Below are positions 1 to 6,208 of a DNA stretch of 11,455 nucleotides, in pieces; positions within the stretch are counted from its first letter, which is position 1, and each line of letters opens with the position of its first letter. The notes beneath the pieces were generated by a model. The model was not told the origin of the DNA. It was given only the letters and a program-made list of their open reading frames with translations, and searched no databases. Made by a program: the position numbers and the translations under genes. The stretch covers positions 10,140 to 21,594 of the forward strand of contig PLUH01000293.1 in assembly GCA_003164825.1 (NCBI GenBank), in the 5' to 3' direction. The DNA comes from Hyphomicrobiales bacterium. GTDB taxonomy: Bacteria > Pseudomonadota > Alphaproteobacteria > Rhizobiales > Beijerinckiaceae.

Positions 1-47
1 TGGACGGTGCGATGGCCGGCGATGTTTTCGGTGGTGGCGACGATCAT
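1..47 (-). CDS. YbjQ/UPF0145 family protein, N-terminal fragment
   Basis: This is the start of a gene that continues off the left edge of the window. The ATG is the complement of 45-47 and the visible peptide is MIVATTENIAGHRTV. The opening 'MIV-TT-x-x-I-x-G-x-R' resembles the N-terminus of the YbjQ/UPF0145 (DUF74) family, small pentamer-forming proteins of about 105 residues sometimes described as heavy-metal-binding, with no settled function. A Shine-Dalgarno-like GAGGGA lies about 8 nt upstream of the ATG on the minus strand, which supports this start. Only 15 codons are visible, so the assignment rests on a short but characteristic match. The upstream gap holds a TAACC/GGTTGA inverted repeat that might be an operator. 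Confidence 0.6.
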   Translation of the reverse strand, partial: MIVATTENIAGHRTV

Positions 48-91
48 GTGGGAATCCCTCAAGAATCCCAGCCATGTTGGCAGACCAAACC

Positions 92-105
92 TAACCAACG
101 GTTGA
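92..105. promoter_or_regulatory. AACC-aac-GGTT inverted repeat upstream of the YbjQ-like gene
   Basis: The 14 bases TAACCAACGGTTGA contain an inverted repeat (AACC / GGTT, 3-nt spacer) about 45 bp upstream of the YbjQ-like start. It resembles the 16-bp palindrome TCAACCAAACGGTTGA at 8667-8682 but is one base shorter in the spacer, so the two half-sites are in a different register. It could be an operator for the leftward gene. The arms are short enough that chance is also plausible. The rest of 48-141 shows no gene. Confidence 0.25.
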
Positions 106-141
106 ACCGCCCGCGGAAAGGCGACGGATCCGGTGGCGCCG

Positions 142-663
142 CTACTTGTTGATCGTCGCCGCGCCGGCCGTGCATGCGGCCTCGTCCTGCGACCCCGCGC
201 CCCCAGAACAGCCGATCGCTCCGATCAACTTGTCGTCCTCGATCAGCGGAATGCCTCCGCGCGACGCGATGACGTCGTCGATGGACAGTTGATATTTAAA
301 GTCGTTTTTCTGAATTCCGTCTTCAAACGATTTGGTTGGACGACGGAATTTGACCGCCGTGCGGGCCTTATGCTCGGCTACGGCGATCGAGCCGAGTTGA
401 GCGCCGTCCATTCGCGAAAAGGCGACGAGATTGCCTCCGGAATCGACGACCGCGACATTGAGCGCCCAGCCGCGCTTCTCCGCTTCCGCTATCGTCGCTG
501 CAATGGCCGCGTCGGCGCGGGCGAGGGAAATCGGCGAGCCATAGGGAGTGCTGAACGGCATCTTGTCGGGGATGACGTCGAGGGGGTTGGCCTGCTGGGC
601 GGAAGCCGCGCCGCAAGCGCCCAGAAACGCAGCCAAAGACATCGCGCGCAGCAATAGCGCCAT
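142..663 (-). CDS. Exported GlcG/HbpS family heme-binding-like protein
   Basis: The 173-residue product belongs to the GlcG/HbpS (DUF336) family, whose best-studied member, Streptomyces HbpS, binds heme and acts in redox sensing. The family core is clear: 'LNVAVVDSGGNLVAFSRMDGA' at about residues 68-88, then 'AEHKARTAVKFRRPT', then a glycine-rich end with 'GIPL...IGAIGCSGG'. Residues 1-22 form a signal peptide with a likely signal peptidase I cut at ASA|QQA, so the protein should be periplasmic. FLGAC at 13-17 also fits a lipobox, so a lipoprotein anchored at Cys17 is possible. A strong GGGAGGA ribosome site sits about 7 nt before the ATG. It is the last gene of the leftward cluster that begins at the isochorismatase-like gene, but a 99-nt gap and a good promoter suggest partly independent expression. 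Heme binding itself is not shown by the sequence. Confidence 0.85.
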   Translation of the reverse strand: MALLLRAMSLAAFLGACGAASAQQANPLDVIPDKMPFSTPYGSPISLARADAAIAATIAEAEKRGWALNVAVVDSGGNLVAFSRMDGAQLGSIAVAEHKARTAVKFRRPTKSFEDGIQKNDFKYQLSIDDVIASRGGIPLIEDDKLIGAIGCSGGAGSQDEAACTAGAATINK

Positions 664-692
664 CGTCGTTCCTCCCTTTTTGCTTCTGTCGC

Positions 693-721
693 ATTATCCG
701 CCGCTGGCCGACGCCGCGCAA
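693..721 (-). promoter_or_regulatory. Predicted sigma70-type promoter for the GlcG/HbpS-like gene
   Basis: Read on the minus strand, a -35-like TTGCGC (complement of 716-721) is followed after exactly 17 bp by a -10-like GATAAT (complement of 693-698). This predicts a start about 22 nt upstream of the ATG, just before its strong ribosome site. The assignment is by pattern only. Confidence 0.4.
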
Positions 722-743
722 CGGCCGAGCGAATCATTCCGAT

Positions 744-761
744 GCGCGGCGCTCGCCGCGC
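744..761 (-). terminator. GC-rich hairpin right after the stop of the small membrane protein gene
   Basis: GCGCGGCG (744-751) and CGCCGCGC (754-761) are perfect 8-base inverted arms with only CT between them, so the real stem is about 7 bp with a 4-nt loop. The hairpin begins one base past the TAA of the small membrane protein gene. No U-run follows on the minus strand, so it is not a canonical intrinsic terminator. It may stabilise the upstream transcript's 3' end or partly uncouple the GlcG-like gene from the operon. Confidence 0.35.
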
Positions 762-762
762 T

Positions 763-1086
763 TTACCGTCCAGACCGGACCCGGCCGAAATGGCGGGCGA
801 GGGCGACGGCCACGACGAGCGCGCCTAAGGCCACGAGCGACCATTCGGCGATCACGTCGCTTCCCTTGGGCGCAAAGGCGAAGAGCAGGGCGAAGCCGGC
901 GGCAAGGTTCAGGAACCCCCACAGGACGTTGACCACCGGCGACGATTCGCCCACGCCCGGGGGCGAAGCGAACGGGCTCTGAAACGGATGGCCGCAGATC
1001 CCCTGGACGAAATGCGGAACGCCGTTGGCGAGCAGCAACCCGCTGACGAATTGCAGAAGGTAGATATACCAGGGGAGGCTCAGCAT
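763..1086 (-). CDS. Small three-helix membrane protein of unknown function
   Basis: The 107-residue product has three predicted membrane helices, at about residues 5-27, 49-70 and 78-98, and a basic C-terminus (ARHFGRVRSGR). Between helices 1 and 2 it has a distinctive loop, GVPHFVQGICGHPFQSPF followed by a Pro/Gly-rich stretch. I recognise this loop pattern from uncharacterised small membrane proteins, but I cannot assign a function. The loop's His, Cys and aromatic residues could form a ligand site, which is speculation. The start lies 12 nt after the AbrB-family stop, with only a weak GGCCG-like ribosome site, so translational coupling is likely. The competing frame at 734-1102 gives an Arg-rich peptide without membrane character and was rejected. 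Confidence 0.75.
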   Translation of the reverse strand: MLSLPWYIYLLQFVSGLLLANGVPHFVQGICGHPFQSPFASPPGVGESSPVVNVLWGFLNLAAGFALLFAFAPKGSDVIAEWSLVALGALVVAVALARHFGRVRSGR

Positions 1087-1098
1087 GGCGGCCGGCTT

Positions 1099-2199
1099 TC
1101 ATTTAGGGACCTGAACGTCTGCGGATGCCGGCTCAGTCTCCGTGGTCCAGCGCGCGATCATCCGGGCGAGACTGGGGCCGATCAGGATCACGAGCAGCAA
1201 CCGTCCGATCTGCATCGCCATGACGAAGGGAACATCGACCGGGGACGATGTGGCGATGATCGCCACCGCATCGGCGCCGCCGGGGCTGGTGGCGAGATAG
1301 GCGGTCAGCGCGTCCGTTCCCGCCGCCTCATGCAACGCAAACGCCAGACCCCCGCACATGGCGATCAGGGTGAAGATCGAGGCCAGAATCCTCGGCAATT
1401 GTTTCGCCGCGTAGAGCACGATTTCCCGCGTGAACCTAAGACCGATCGACCAGCCGACGAGGGCGTAGCATATCGCCAGGAGCCATGGCGGCAGCGTGAT
1501 CGTGAGAAGATGGCTCGCCGAAAGTGGGGCGCCGACGAACAGCGGCAGAAGCAATGCGCCAGCCGGGATCCTCGATTTGACGCCAATGACTGCGCCGCCG
1601 ATGGCCAGCGCCAGCGTTCCCAGGAAAGGCCCGGCTGCGAGATGCGGAAACCAGTCGATCGCGACCGGAGCCGCGGCGCCCGAGGCCGACCACGCCCGGG
1701 CGACGATCGACGCCACCAGTCCGACGCATGCGACGCGCAGATATTGCATGACGGCGACCAGCCTCATGTCGCCGCCGAAGGCGTCGGCCATCAGCACCAT
1801 CGCAGTCGCGGCGCCCGGCGATGAGCCCCAGACCGCCGTTGTGCCCGGAAGCACTTTCCAGCGGGCGAGGGCGAAGCCGAGCGCGGTCGCGAAAAATATG
1901 ACCGCGCCGATCAAGGTCAGGAACATCGGCCATTTCTGCAAGATCGTCAGCAAAATGTCGGGAGTGATGCTGCGCGCCACGAGGCAGCCGACAAAGCCCT
2001 GGGCGACGACAAACGTCCAGGGCGGGATCCTGACCCGTCCCTCGAACCACGAAACCAGGATCGCGGCCCCGATCGCGCCGAGCAACAAAGCCGCGGGCAG
2101 GCGCATCAGCTCGAAGGCCACAACGAAGATGAGCGAGGCGCTCAGAAGCGCGCCCCATTGCAGGGCCGGCGGTCTCTCGCGCAGTGTAAGAGGCGACAT
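1099..2199 (-). CDS. AbrB-family integral membrane protein (putative transporter)
   Basis: This 366-residue, highly hydrophobic protein matches the AbrB membrane family (PF05145). Its members are often mislabelled 'ammonia monooxygenase' and are unrelated to the Bacillus AbrB transcription factor. The family is an internal duplication, and both halves are visible: 'RLPAALLLGAIGAAI' near residues 33-47 is echoed by 'RIPAGALLLPLFVGA' near 211-225. Other family signatures are 'WGSSPGAATAMVLMADAFGGD' (about 124-144) and 'YLATSPGGADAVAIIA' (about 304-319). I expect about ten membrane helices in the inner membrane. The substrate is unknown. The ATG follows the isochorismatase-like stop by 8 nt and has a GAGAGGAGAA ribosome site, so the two genes are clearly co-transcribed. 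This links the membrane protein to the same substrate or stress as the soluble protein, with TetR control. Confidence 0.85.
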   Translation of the reverse strand: MSPLTLRERPPALQWGALLSASLIFVVAFELMRLPAALLLGAIGAAILVSWFEGRVRIPPWTFVVAQGFVGCLVARSITPDILLTILQKWPMFLTLIGAVIFFATALGFALARWKVLPGTTAVWGSSPGAATAMVLMADAFGGDMRLVAVMQYLRVACVGLVASIVARAWSASGAAAPVAIDWFPHLAAGPFLGTLALAIGGAVIGVKSRIPAGALLLPLFVGAPLSASHLLTITLPPWLLAICYALVGWSIGLRFTREIVLYAAKQLPRILASIFTLIAMCGGLAFALHEAAGTDALTAYLATSPGGADAVAIIATSSPVDVPFVMAMQIGRLLLVILIGPSLARMIARWTTETEPASADVQVPK

Positions 2200-2207
2200 T
2201 TCTCCTC

Positions 2208-2768
2208 TCAGGCGCCGGAGAACGCGAGCCCGTCACTGTCGGTTATGCGCGCGATCCGGGGGAAGATCCGGCGCATCGAATTGTCGTGGGCTTCAGGCGC
2301 GATGCTGCTCGTCGCGTCCTTGACGATGATGAGTTCGTAGCCGAGCTCCCACGCCTGCCGCGCCGTGGATTCGACGCCGAATTGGGTGGCGACGCCGCCA
2401 AGCGCGATCGTGCGCACGCCGCGTTCGCGGAGCTTGAGGTCGAGCTCGGGGACGGAAAATGCGCCCCAGCTTTTCTTGGTGATTTTGAGATCGCTCGGCT
2501 CGGCCAGGCCGGGCGCGAGATCGATGAAGCCCTTAGGCAGGATTTTGGCTAGCGTCGAGGGCTCGTCGACCCGACGTGGCGGCTCTTCCATCGCGGGCGC
2601 CACATTGACGAGCACCACCAGCGCTCCGACGGCGCGAAACCTGCCCGCCAACGTTTTGCCCCGTTCCACCAGCTCCGCCGCCGAGATCGGCTCAAGCTTG
2701 CGGCCAAGGATGCCGTTCTGCAGGTCGATAAGCACGAGAGCGGTCGTCTTGGGGTCGAGGGCGATCAT
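2208..2768 (-). CDS. Isochorismatase-family protein lacking the catalytic cysteine
   Basis: The 186-residue product has the cysteine-hydrolase (isochorismatase-like) fold. The family normally uses an Asp-Lys-Cys triad. Asp15 is present in 'LVLIDLQNGI' and Lys98 in 'ITKKSWGAF', but the usual 'GVxTxxCVxxTAR' reads 'GVATQFGVESTARQAWELGY', with Gly131 where the nucleophilic cysteine should be. I checked the codons at that point (GTC GCC ACC CAA TTC GGC GTC). Classical cysteine hydrolysis is therefore unlikely. A cysteine-independent reaction of the isochorismatase type or a binding role is possible. The ATG has a GGAG ribosome site 9 nt upstream. It is the first gene of the leftward operon and is divergent from the TetR regulator, so it probably handles the regulator's ligand or a related compound. 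Substrate unknown. Confidence 0.85.
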   Translation of the reverse strand: MIALDPKTTALVLIDLQNGILGRKLEPISAAELVERGKTLAGRFRAVGALVVLVNVAPAMEEPPRRVDEPSTLAKILPKGFIDLAPGLAEPSDLKITKKSWGAFSVPELDLKLRERGVRTIALGGVATQFGVESTARQAWELGYELIIVKDATSSIAPEAHDNSMRRIFPRIARITDSDGLAFSGA

Positions 2769-2819
2769 CGGCGGCGGCTCCGGGAAGGAACGGCGTGCGC
2801 GACGGTTGCGCCGCCACAG

Positions 2820-2866
2820 TTTATGAGGGATACTCGTAAATCGTTAATATGAGCGTCCCTCACAAA
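2820..2866. promoter_or_regulatory. Imperfect palindrome, probable TetR operator between divergent genes
   Basis: TTTATGAGGGATACTC (2820-2835) and GAGCGTCCCTCACAAA (2851-2866) are inverted repeats matching at 13 of 16 positions around a 15-bp AT-rich spacer; the TGAGGGA/TCCCTCA cores are perfect. The right arm ends on the A of the tetR ATG. On the minus strand a TTAACG (complement of 2842-2847) and CATAAA (complement of 2820-2825) 16 bp apart could be the promoter of the isochorismatase operon. TAATAT at 2845-2850 is a possible -10 for tetR, which would give an almost leaderless message; no Shine-Dalgarno is visible before tetR. Binding here would repress both directions. The palindrome is seen; the regulator pairing is inferred from position. 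Confidence 0.6.
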
Positions 2867-3474
2867 TGTCAATCGAAATCCTCCCGACGGCCAAGGAACC
2901 GAAGCGCGAGCGCGGAAAGCAGCGGGTCGCCGCCCTCATCGACGCTGGCGCGGAGCTGTTCGCCGAGAAGGGCTACGAGGCGACCACAATGACCGAGATC
3001 GCACAGCGGGCGGGGGCGGCGATCGGCTCCCTCTATCAGTTCTTTCCGTCCAAGGAAGCGCTGGCCGAGGCTCTATTCAACCGCTACGCGGAGCGGGCGG
3101 CGGCGTCCTTTGCGCGGGTCGAGGAGCTTGCCCCCGGACGGCCGGCGCGTGAGCTCGCGGATTTGCTCATCGACTACAAGCTCGCGCTCAGAACCGATCG
3201 CGATGCGACCATTGCGCTCTCAAGCTCGGTCGCCGGCATTGTCGAGCGCCGAAAGCCGCTTGGCGACGCGCTGCGCGGACGCATCGCCTCGATCCTGCGC
3301 GCCGCCAACCGCGCCTTGAGCGAGGATGAAGCGGCCGCGGCCGCGGTCATCGTCAGCCAGGTCATGAAGATCGTCCCGGCGCTCGCGGCGACGGAAAACG
3401 AACGCCCCCTGCCGCTTATCGGCGAAACGCGGAAGCTCCTGGCGCTCTACATCGGCGAAGTCTTGCGGACCTGA
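2866..3474 (+). CDS. TetR/AcrR family transcriptional regulator
   Basis: The 202-residue product has a TetR-type DNA-binding domain at about residues 18-65: 'RVAALIDAGAELFAEKGYEATT', then the recognition region 'TEIAQRAG', then the hallmark 'GSLYQFFPSKEAL'. The C-terminal part (about 70-202) is helical and variable, as expected for a ligand-binding and dimer domain. The only reasonable start is the ATG at 2866. It has no clear ribosome site and touches the right arm of the palindrome at 2820-2866, which suggests autorepression and perhaps a leaderless transcript. The gene is divergent from the isochorismatase/AbrB/small membrane protein operon, the usual arrangement for a local ligand-responsive repressor. 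Its 3' end faces the ClC gene with a 21-nt gap. The ligand cannot be read from the sequence. Confidence 0.92.
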   Translation: MSIEILPTAKEPKRERGKQRVAALIDAGAELFAEKGYEATTMTEIAQRAGAAIGSLYQFFPSKEALAEALFNRYAERAAASFARVEELAPGRPARELADLLIDYKLALRTDRDATIALSSSVAGIVERRKPLGDALRGRIASILRAANRALSEDEAAAAAVIVSQVMKIVPALAATENERPLPLIGETRKLLALYIGEVLRT

Positions 3475-3495
3475 CGCGGACCGCTGCGCGCTCGC

Positions 3496-5307
3496 TCAGT
3501 CCTCATATTCGTTGATCACCGCGTCGGCGATCGCGCGCTTGGTGATGACGCCGACGACATCGGCGGCGCGCGGCCGGCGCGCTCCGTGAAAGACGATCGC
3601 CGCGCCCGCTTTGTGGCGTTTGAGGCGCGCCAGTACGAGGCTCAGCAAGTCGACATCGCGGCAGACGACCAACTGCTTCTCGACGAAGTCGTCCACCGGC
3701 CGGTCGGGATTGCTCACGCTTTCGCGCCATATGCCGGAACGGGGCGGGATCAAGCCGACGATTCGGCCCTCGCGCTCGACGATGATGGCGCGCAGGTCGT
3801 CGACGTCTTCCCAGCCGATGCATTGCCTCAGCGTCGATCCCGCCTCCGCGAGAATGAACCGCTGCTCCATCATGTCCTGCGCCTGCTGGACGAGATAGAG
3901 ATTGACATGCCGCTCCTTGGGGATGCGGTGGCCGCGATGGCGCAGCTTGATGGTGTAGAGGGTCTCGGAGATGAGCGCGCGCCTGACCCCGGCGGCGACC
4001 GCAACGGCGACGGTGACCGGGACGATGATCGCGTAGTCGCGCGTCATCTCGAACACCATGATGATGGCGGTCATGACGCCCCCGGTCCCCGCTCCGACCA
4101 TTGCCGCCATGCCGACGATCGCCGCCGACGGCAACGTCATGCCGGCGTTGGGGAGGAGGAGGATCGCAAGCGACGCGAACGCCGCCCCGAGCGTCGAGCC
4201 GAGAAAGAGCGAGGGCGAAAATATGCCGCCCGATGCGCCGCAGCCGAGGCTGATGGTGGTCGCGAGCAGCTTGAGCACGAACAGCAGCGCAAGGAGTCCG
4301 GTCGCCGTCATGCCTTTGTCGAGGATCGACTGGATGACGCCATAGCCGACGCCGTCGACATACGAGTGGCCGAAGGCGTGGGTCAGCCCGACCATCATTA
4401 GCCCGACCAGCGTCATGCCGACGATGTTTTGGGTGTAGATGTTTCCCGGCAGCCTGGGAAAGCCGTCCTCCATGAACACGAGAAGCCGAATGAAGGCCCA
4501 GGCGGCGACGCCGCATAGCGCGCCAAGCGCGGTGAACGCGATCGCTTCCTCGACGCCGAAAGAACTCGCGGACGGAAAGAGGATCTCCGGAACGGCGAAG
4601 GCCGGATTGGGGCCGATGAGGATGCGCCCGACCAAGGTCGACGCGGCCGTCGAGATCACGACCGGCAGGAAGGTGCGGTTCGAGACTTCGGGCAACAGGA
4701 TTTCGAGCGCGAACAGCACGCCGCCGAGCGGCGTGTTGAAGGTGGCCGCGATCCCCGCGCCGGCGCCCGCCGACAAGAGGGTGATCTTCTGCCCGGTCGT
4801 GAGGCCAATGGCTTTCGAAAAAGACGATCCCAGCGCCGAGCCGATCTGGATGATCGGCCCCTCCCGGCCGACCGACGCGCCCGACCCGATCGACAACGCC
4901 GAGGCGAGCGACTTGATGACCGCGACAATGCCCCGAATGTTGCCGCGCTTATAGTAGATGGCGTCCATCACCTCGGGGACGCCATGGCCTTTGGCCTCCG
5001 GGGCGTAGCGCTGCACCAGATAAACAACGACGAGGCCGCCCAAGACCGGCGACAGGATCACCCAGTTCCCGAACCGGCTCGGCCCCTCGAGGATGTTGGC
5101 GTCGTAGGCGATCTTGAACACGCCGTTGAACATGGCGTTGTGGATGAGCCCGATCAGCGACCGGAGAGCGACCGCGCCGACGCCGGTCATGATTCCCACC
5201 CCCAGCGCGAGCAGGCACAGGGTGAAGAGGCTTACCCGTCTCTCCTCACGGTCGGCGGCGGCGACGGCCTCGGACGGAACGGCGGCATCTGCGGTCGTTG
5301 ACGACAT
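3496..5307 (-). CDS. ClC-family chloride channel/transporter with CBS domains
   Basis: The 603-residue protein has a ClC membrane core (about residues 25-455) and a C-terminal CBS pair (about 470-600). Signature segments are GHGVPEVMDA (107-116), GSGASVGREGP (141-151) with the gating glutamate Glu149, FNTPLGGVLFALEILLPE (190-207), GGIFSP (360-365) and Tyr451, equivalent to the anion-coordinating Tyr445 of E. coli ClC-ec1. Two positions depart from ClC-ec1: the Ser of GSGIP is His108, and the internal proton glutamate (Glu203 in ec1) is Ile203. H+ coupling may therefore differ, and channel-like behaviour is possible. CBS domains usually bind adenine nucleotides. I chose the ATG at 5307 over the one at 5361 because the 18 extra codons look non-coding, no ribosome site precedes 5361, and a likely -10 lies only 8 bp upstream of it. 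The gene is convergent with tetR and appears monocistronic. Confidence 0.9.
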   Translation of the reverse strand: MSSTTADAAVPSEAVAAADREERRVSLFTLCLLALGVGIMTGVGAVALRSLIGLIHNAMFNGVFKIAYDANILEGPSRFGNWVILSPVLGGLVVVYLVQRYAPEAKGHGVPEVMDAIYYKRGNIRGIVAVIKSLASALSIGSGASVGREGPIIQIGSALGSSFSKAIGLTTGQKITLLSAGAGAGIAATFNTPLGGVLFALEILLPEVSNRTFLPVVISTAASTLVGRILIGPNPAFAVPEILFPSASSFGVEEAIAFTALGALCGVAAWAFIRLLVFMEDGFPRLPGNIYTQNIVGMTLVGLMMVGLTHAFGHSYVDGVGYGVIQSILDKGMTATGLLALLFVLKLLATTISLGCGASGGIFSPSLFLGSTLGAAFASLAILLLPNAGMTLPSAAIVGMAAMVGAGTGGVMTAIIMVFEMTRDYAIIVPVTVAVAVAAGVRRALISETLYTIKLRHRGHRIPKERHVNLYLVQQAQDMMEQRFILAEAGSTLRQCIGWEDVDDLRAIIVEREGRIVGLIPPRSGIWRESVSNPDRPVDDFVEKQLVVCRDVDLLSLVLARLKRHKAGAAIVFHGARRPRAADVVGVITKRAIADAVINEYED

Positions 5308-5368
5308 CTCTCTCGGCTTCTCTTGCGAATCAAAGACGAGGCGGCGCGCCCCGTTCCGCATGAATCAA

Positions 5369-5398
5369 CGTATAGGCTGAACCTCCCGGCGCCGTGAA
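5369..5398 (-). promoter_or_regulatory. Predicted promoter of the ClC gene
   Basis: On the minus strand TTCACG (complement of 5393-5398) and TATACG (complement of 5369-5374) are separated by 18 bp. The predicted transcription start falls at about 5361-5363, which favours translation from 5307 with a leader of about 55 nt. Pattern match only. Confidence 0.35.
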
Positions 5399-5449
5399 GA
5401 CAACGCACGAGGATGTGACGCGATCCCGGCGCAGGCGTCATCACCCCGC

Positions 5450-5478
5450 TTTACGAAATCGCCTATCCGACCTAGCTT
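5450..5478 (+). promoter_or_regulatory. Possible promoter of the L,D-transpeptidase gene
   Basis: TTTACG (5450-5455) and TAGCTT (5473-5478) are separated by 17 bp and lie about 53 bp before the L,D-transpeptidase start. The -10 match is weak. I see no coding sequence in the 223-nt divergent gap 5308-5530. Confidence 0.25.
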
Positions 5479-5530
5479 TTGAAGAGTCGCTTCTCGGGAA
5501 GCAACGAGAGCTTACAGGAACAGGTCAAAC

Positions 5531-6175
5531 ATGGTCGGTGCGCGAAGTCTCCTCCTGATCGCCTTGGCAGGCGTTGCGATCCCGGCGGACTGGGCTGCCG
5601 CCCAGACCCTGTTTCCGTTCCTCGGCTCCGGTTCGCCGCCGCCGCAAACCGAGACCTATCTGCCGCCTGACGCCGATCCGAACTATTCGACTCCGGGAGG
5701 CTTCGACAAGGACGTCGACATGCACCTCACGACTCGCAAGGAGGTCAGCGATCCGACCGGCGAGCCGGCCGGCACGGTCACCATCAATACCCACGAGCGC
5801 AAGCTCTACCTCTCGTTGGGCGACGGACGGGCGCTCCAGTATGGGATTGGCGTCGGGCGCCAGGGTTTCTCCTGGAAGGGAACGGCCGAGATTGGCCGCA
5901 AGGCGTTCTGGCCGGGATGGACGCCGCCGCCGGAAATGCTGGCGCGTCAGCCCGGCCTGCCGGTGCATCTCGAGGGTGGGATGGAGAACCCGCTCGGCGC
6001 GCGGGCCCTCTATTTGTTTCAAGACAAGAAAGACACCTTGTTTCGCATCCACGGCACCAATGAGCCCAACTCGATCGGCAAAGCCGTATCGTCCGGATGC
6101 ATTCGAATGATGGACGCCGACGTGATGGATCTCTATCAGCGGGTCGCGAAGGGAACGCCCGTCGTCGTGCTTTGA
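5531..6175 (+). CDS. Exported L,D-transpeptidase (YkuD/ErfK family)
   Basis: The 214-residue product is an L,D-transpeptidase, which makes 3-3 cross-links in peptidoglycan or attaches proteins to it, acting in the periplasm. Residues 1-24 are a signal peptide ending ADWAAAQ, followed by a Pro-rich linker. The YkuD domain covers about residues 80-214, from 'AGTVTINTHERKLYLSLGDG'. The catalytic signature is intact: His174 in 'FRIHGTNEPNSIG' and Cys190 and Arg192 in 'SSGCIRM'. 'GVGRQGFSWKG' and 'PGWTPPPEM' are typical of the alphaproteobacterial members. An AGGAACAGG ribosome site precedes the ATG by about 7 nt. The gene is divergent from ClC and convergent with the DUF4331 gene, 33 nt away, with no obvious terminator between them. 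Its specific cellular role among paralogues cannot be decided here. Confidence 0.92.
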   Translation: MVGARSLLLIALAGVAIPADWAAAQTLFPFLGSGSPPPQTETYLPPDADPNYSTPGGFDKDVDMHLTTRKEVSDPTGEPAGTVTINTHERKLYLSLGDGRALQYGIGVGRQGFSWKGTAEIGRKAFWPGWTPPPEMLARQPGLPVHLEGGMENPLGARALYLFQDKKDTLFRIHGTNEPNSIGKAVSSGCIRMMDADVMDLYQRVAKGTPVVVL

Positions 6176-6208
6176 GGCCGAGGCGCTCGCCGTCGCGACC
6201 CTCTGGCG

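Noticed and set aside
734..1102. Leftward open frame whose ATG overlaps the AbrB stop codon (ATGA)
   Set aside because: Its product is Arg-rich with no domain signal, whereas the frame at 763-1086 encodes a clean three-helix protein with a recognisable loop.
988..1824. Long plus-strand open frame opposite the AbrB gene
   Set aside because: The translation is rich in Arg, Asp, Gly and Gln with no hydrophobic core; it is the antisense shadow of a GC-rich gene.
3586..4401. 271-codon plus-strand frame opposite ClC
   Set aside because: Low-complexity Asp/Arg/Ala composition typical of an antisense frame; the opposite strand encodes an unmistakable ClC protein.
5308..5361. Upstream ATG for the ClC gene
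   Set aside because: No ribosome site precedes it, a likely -10 box lies only 8 bp upstream, and the added residues do not look like ClC.
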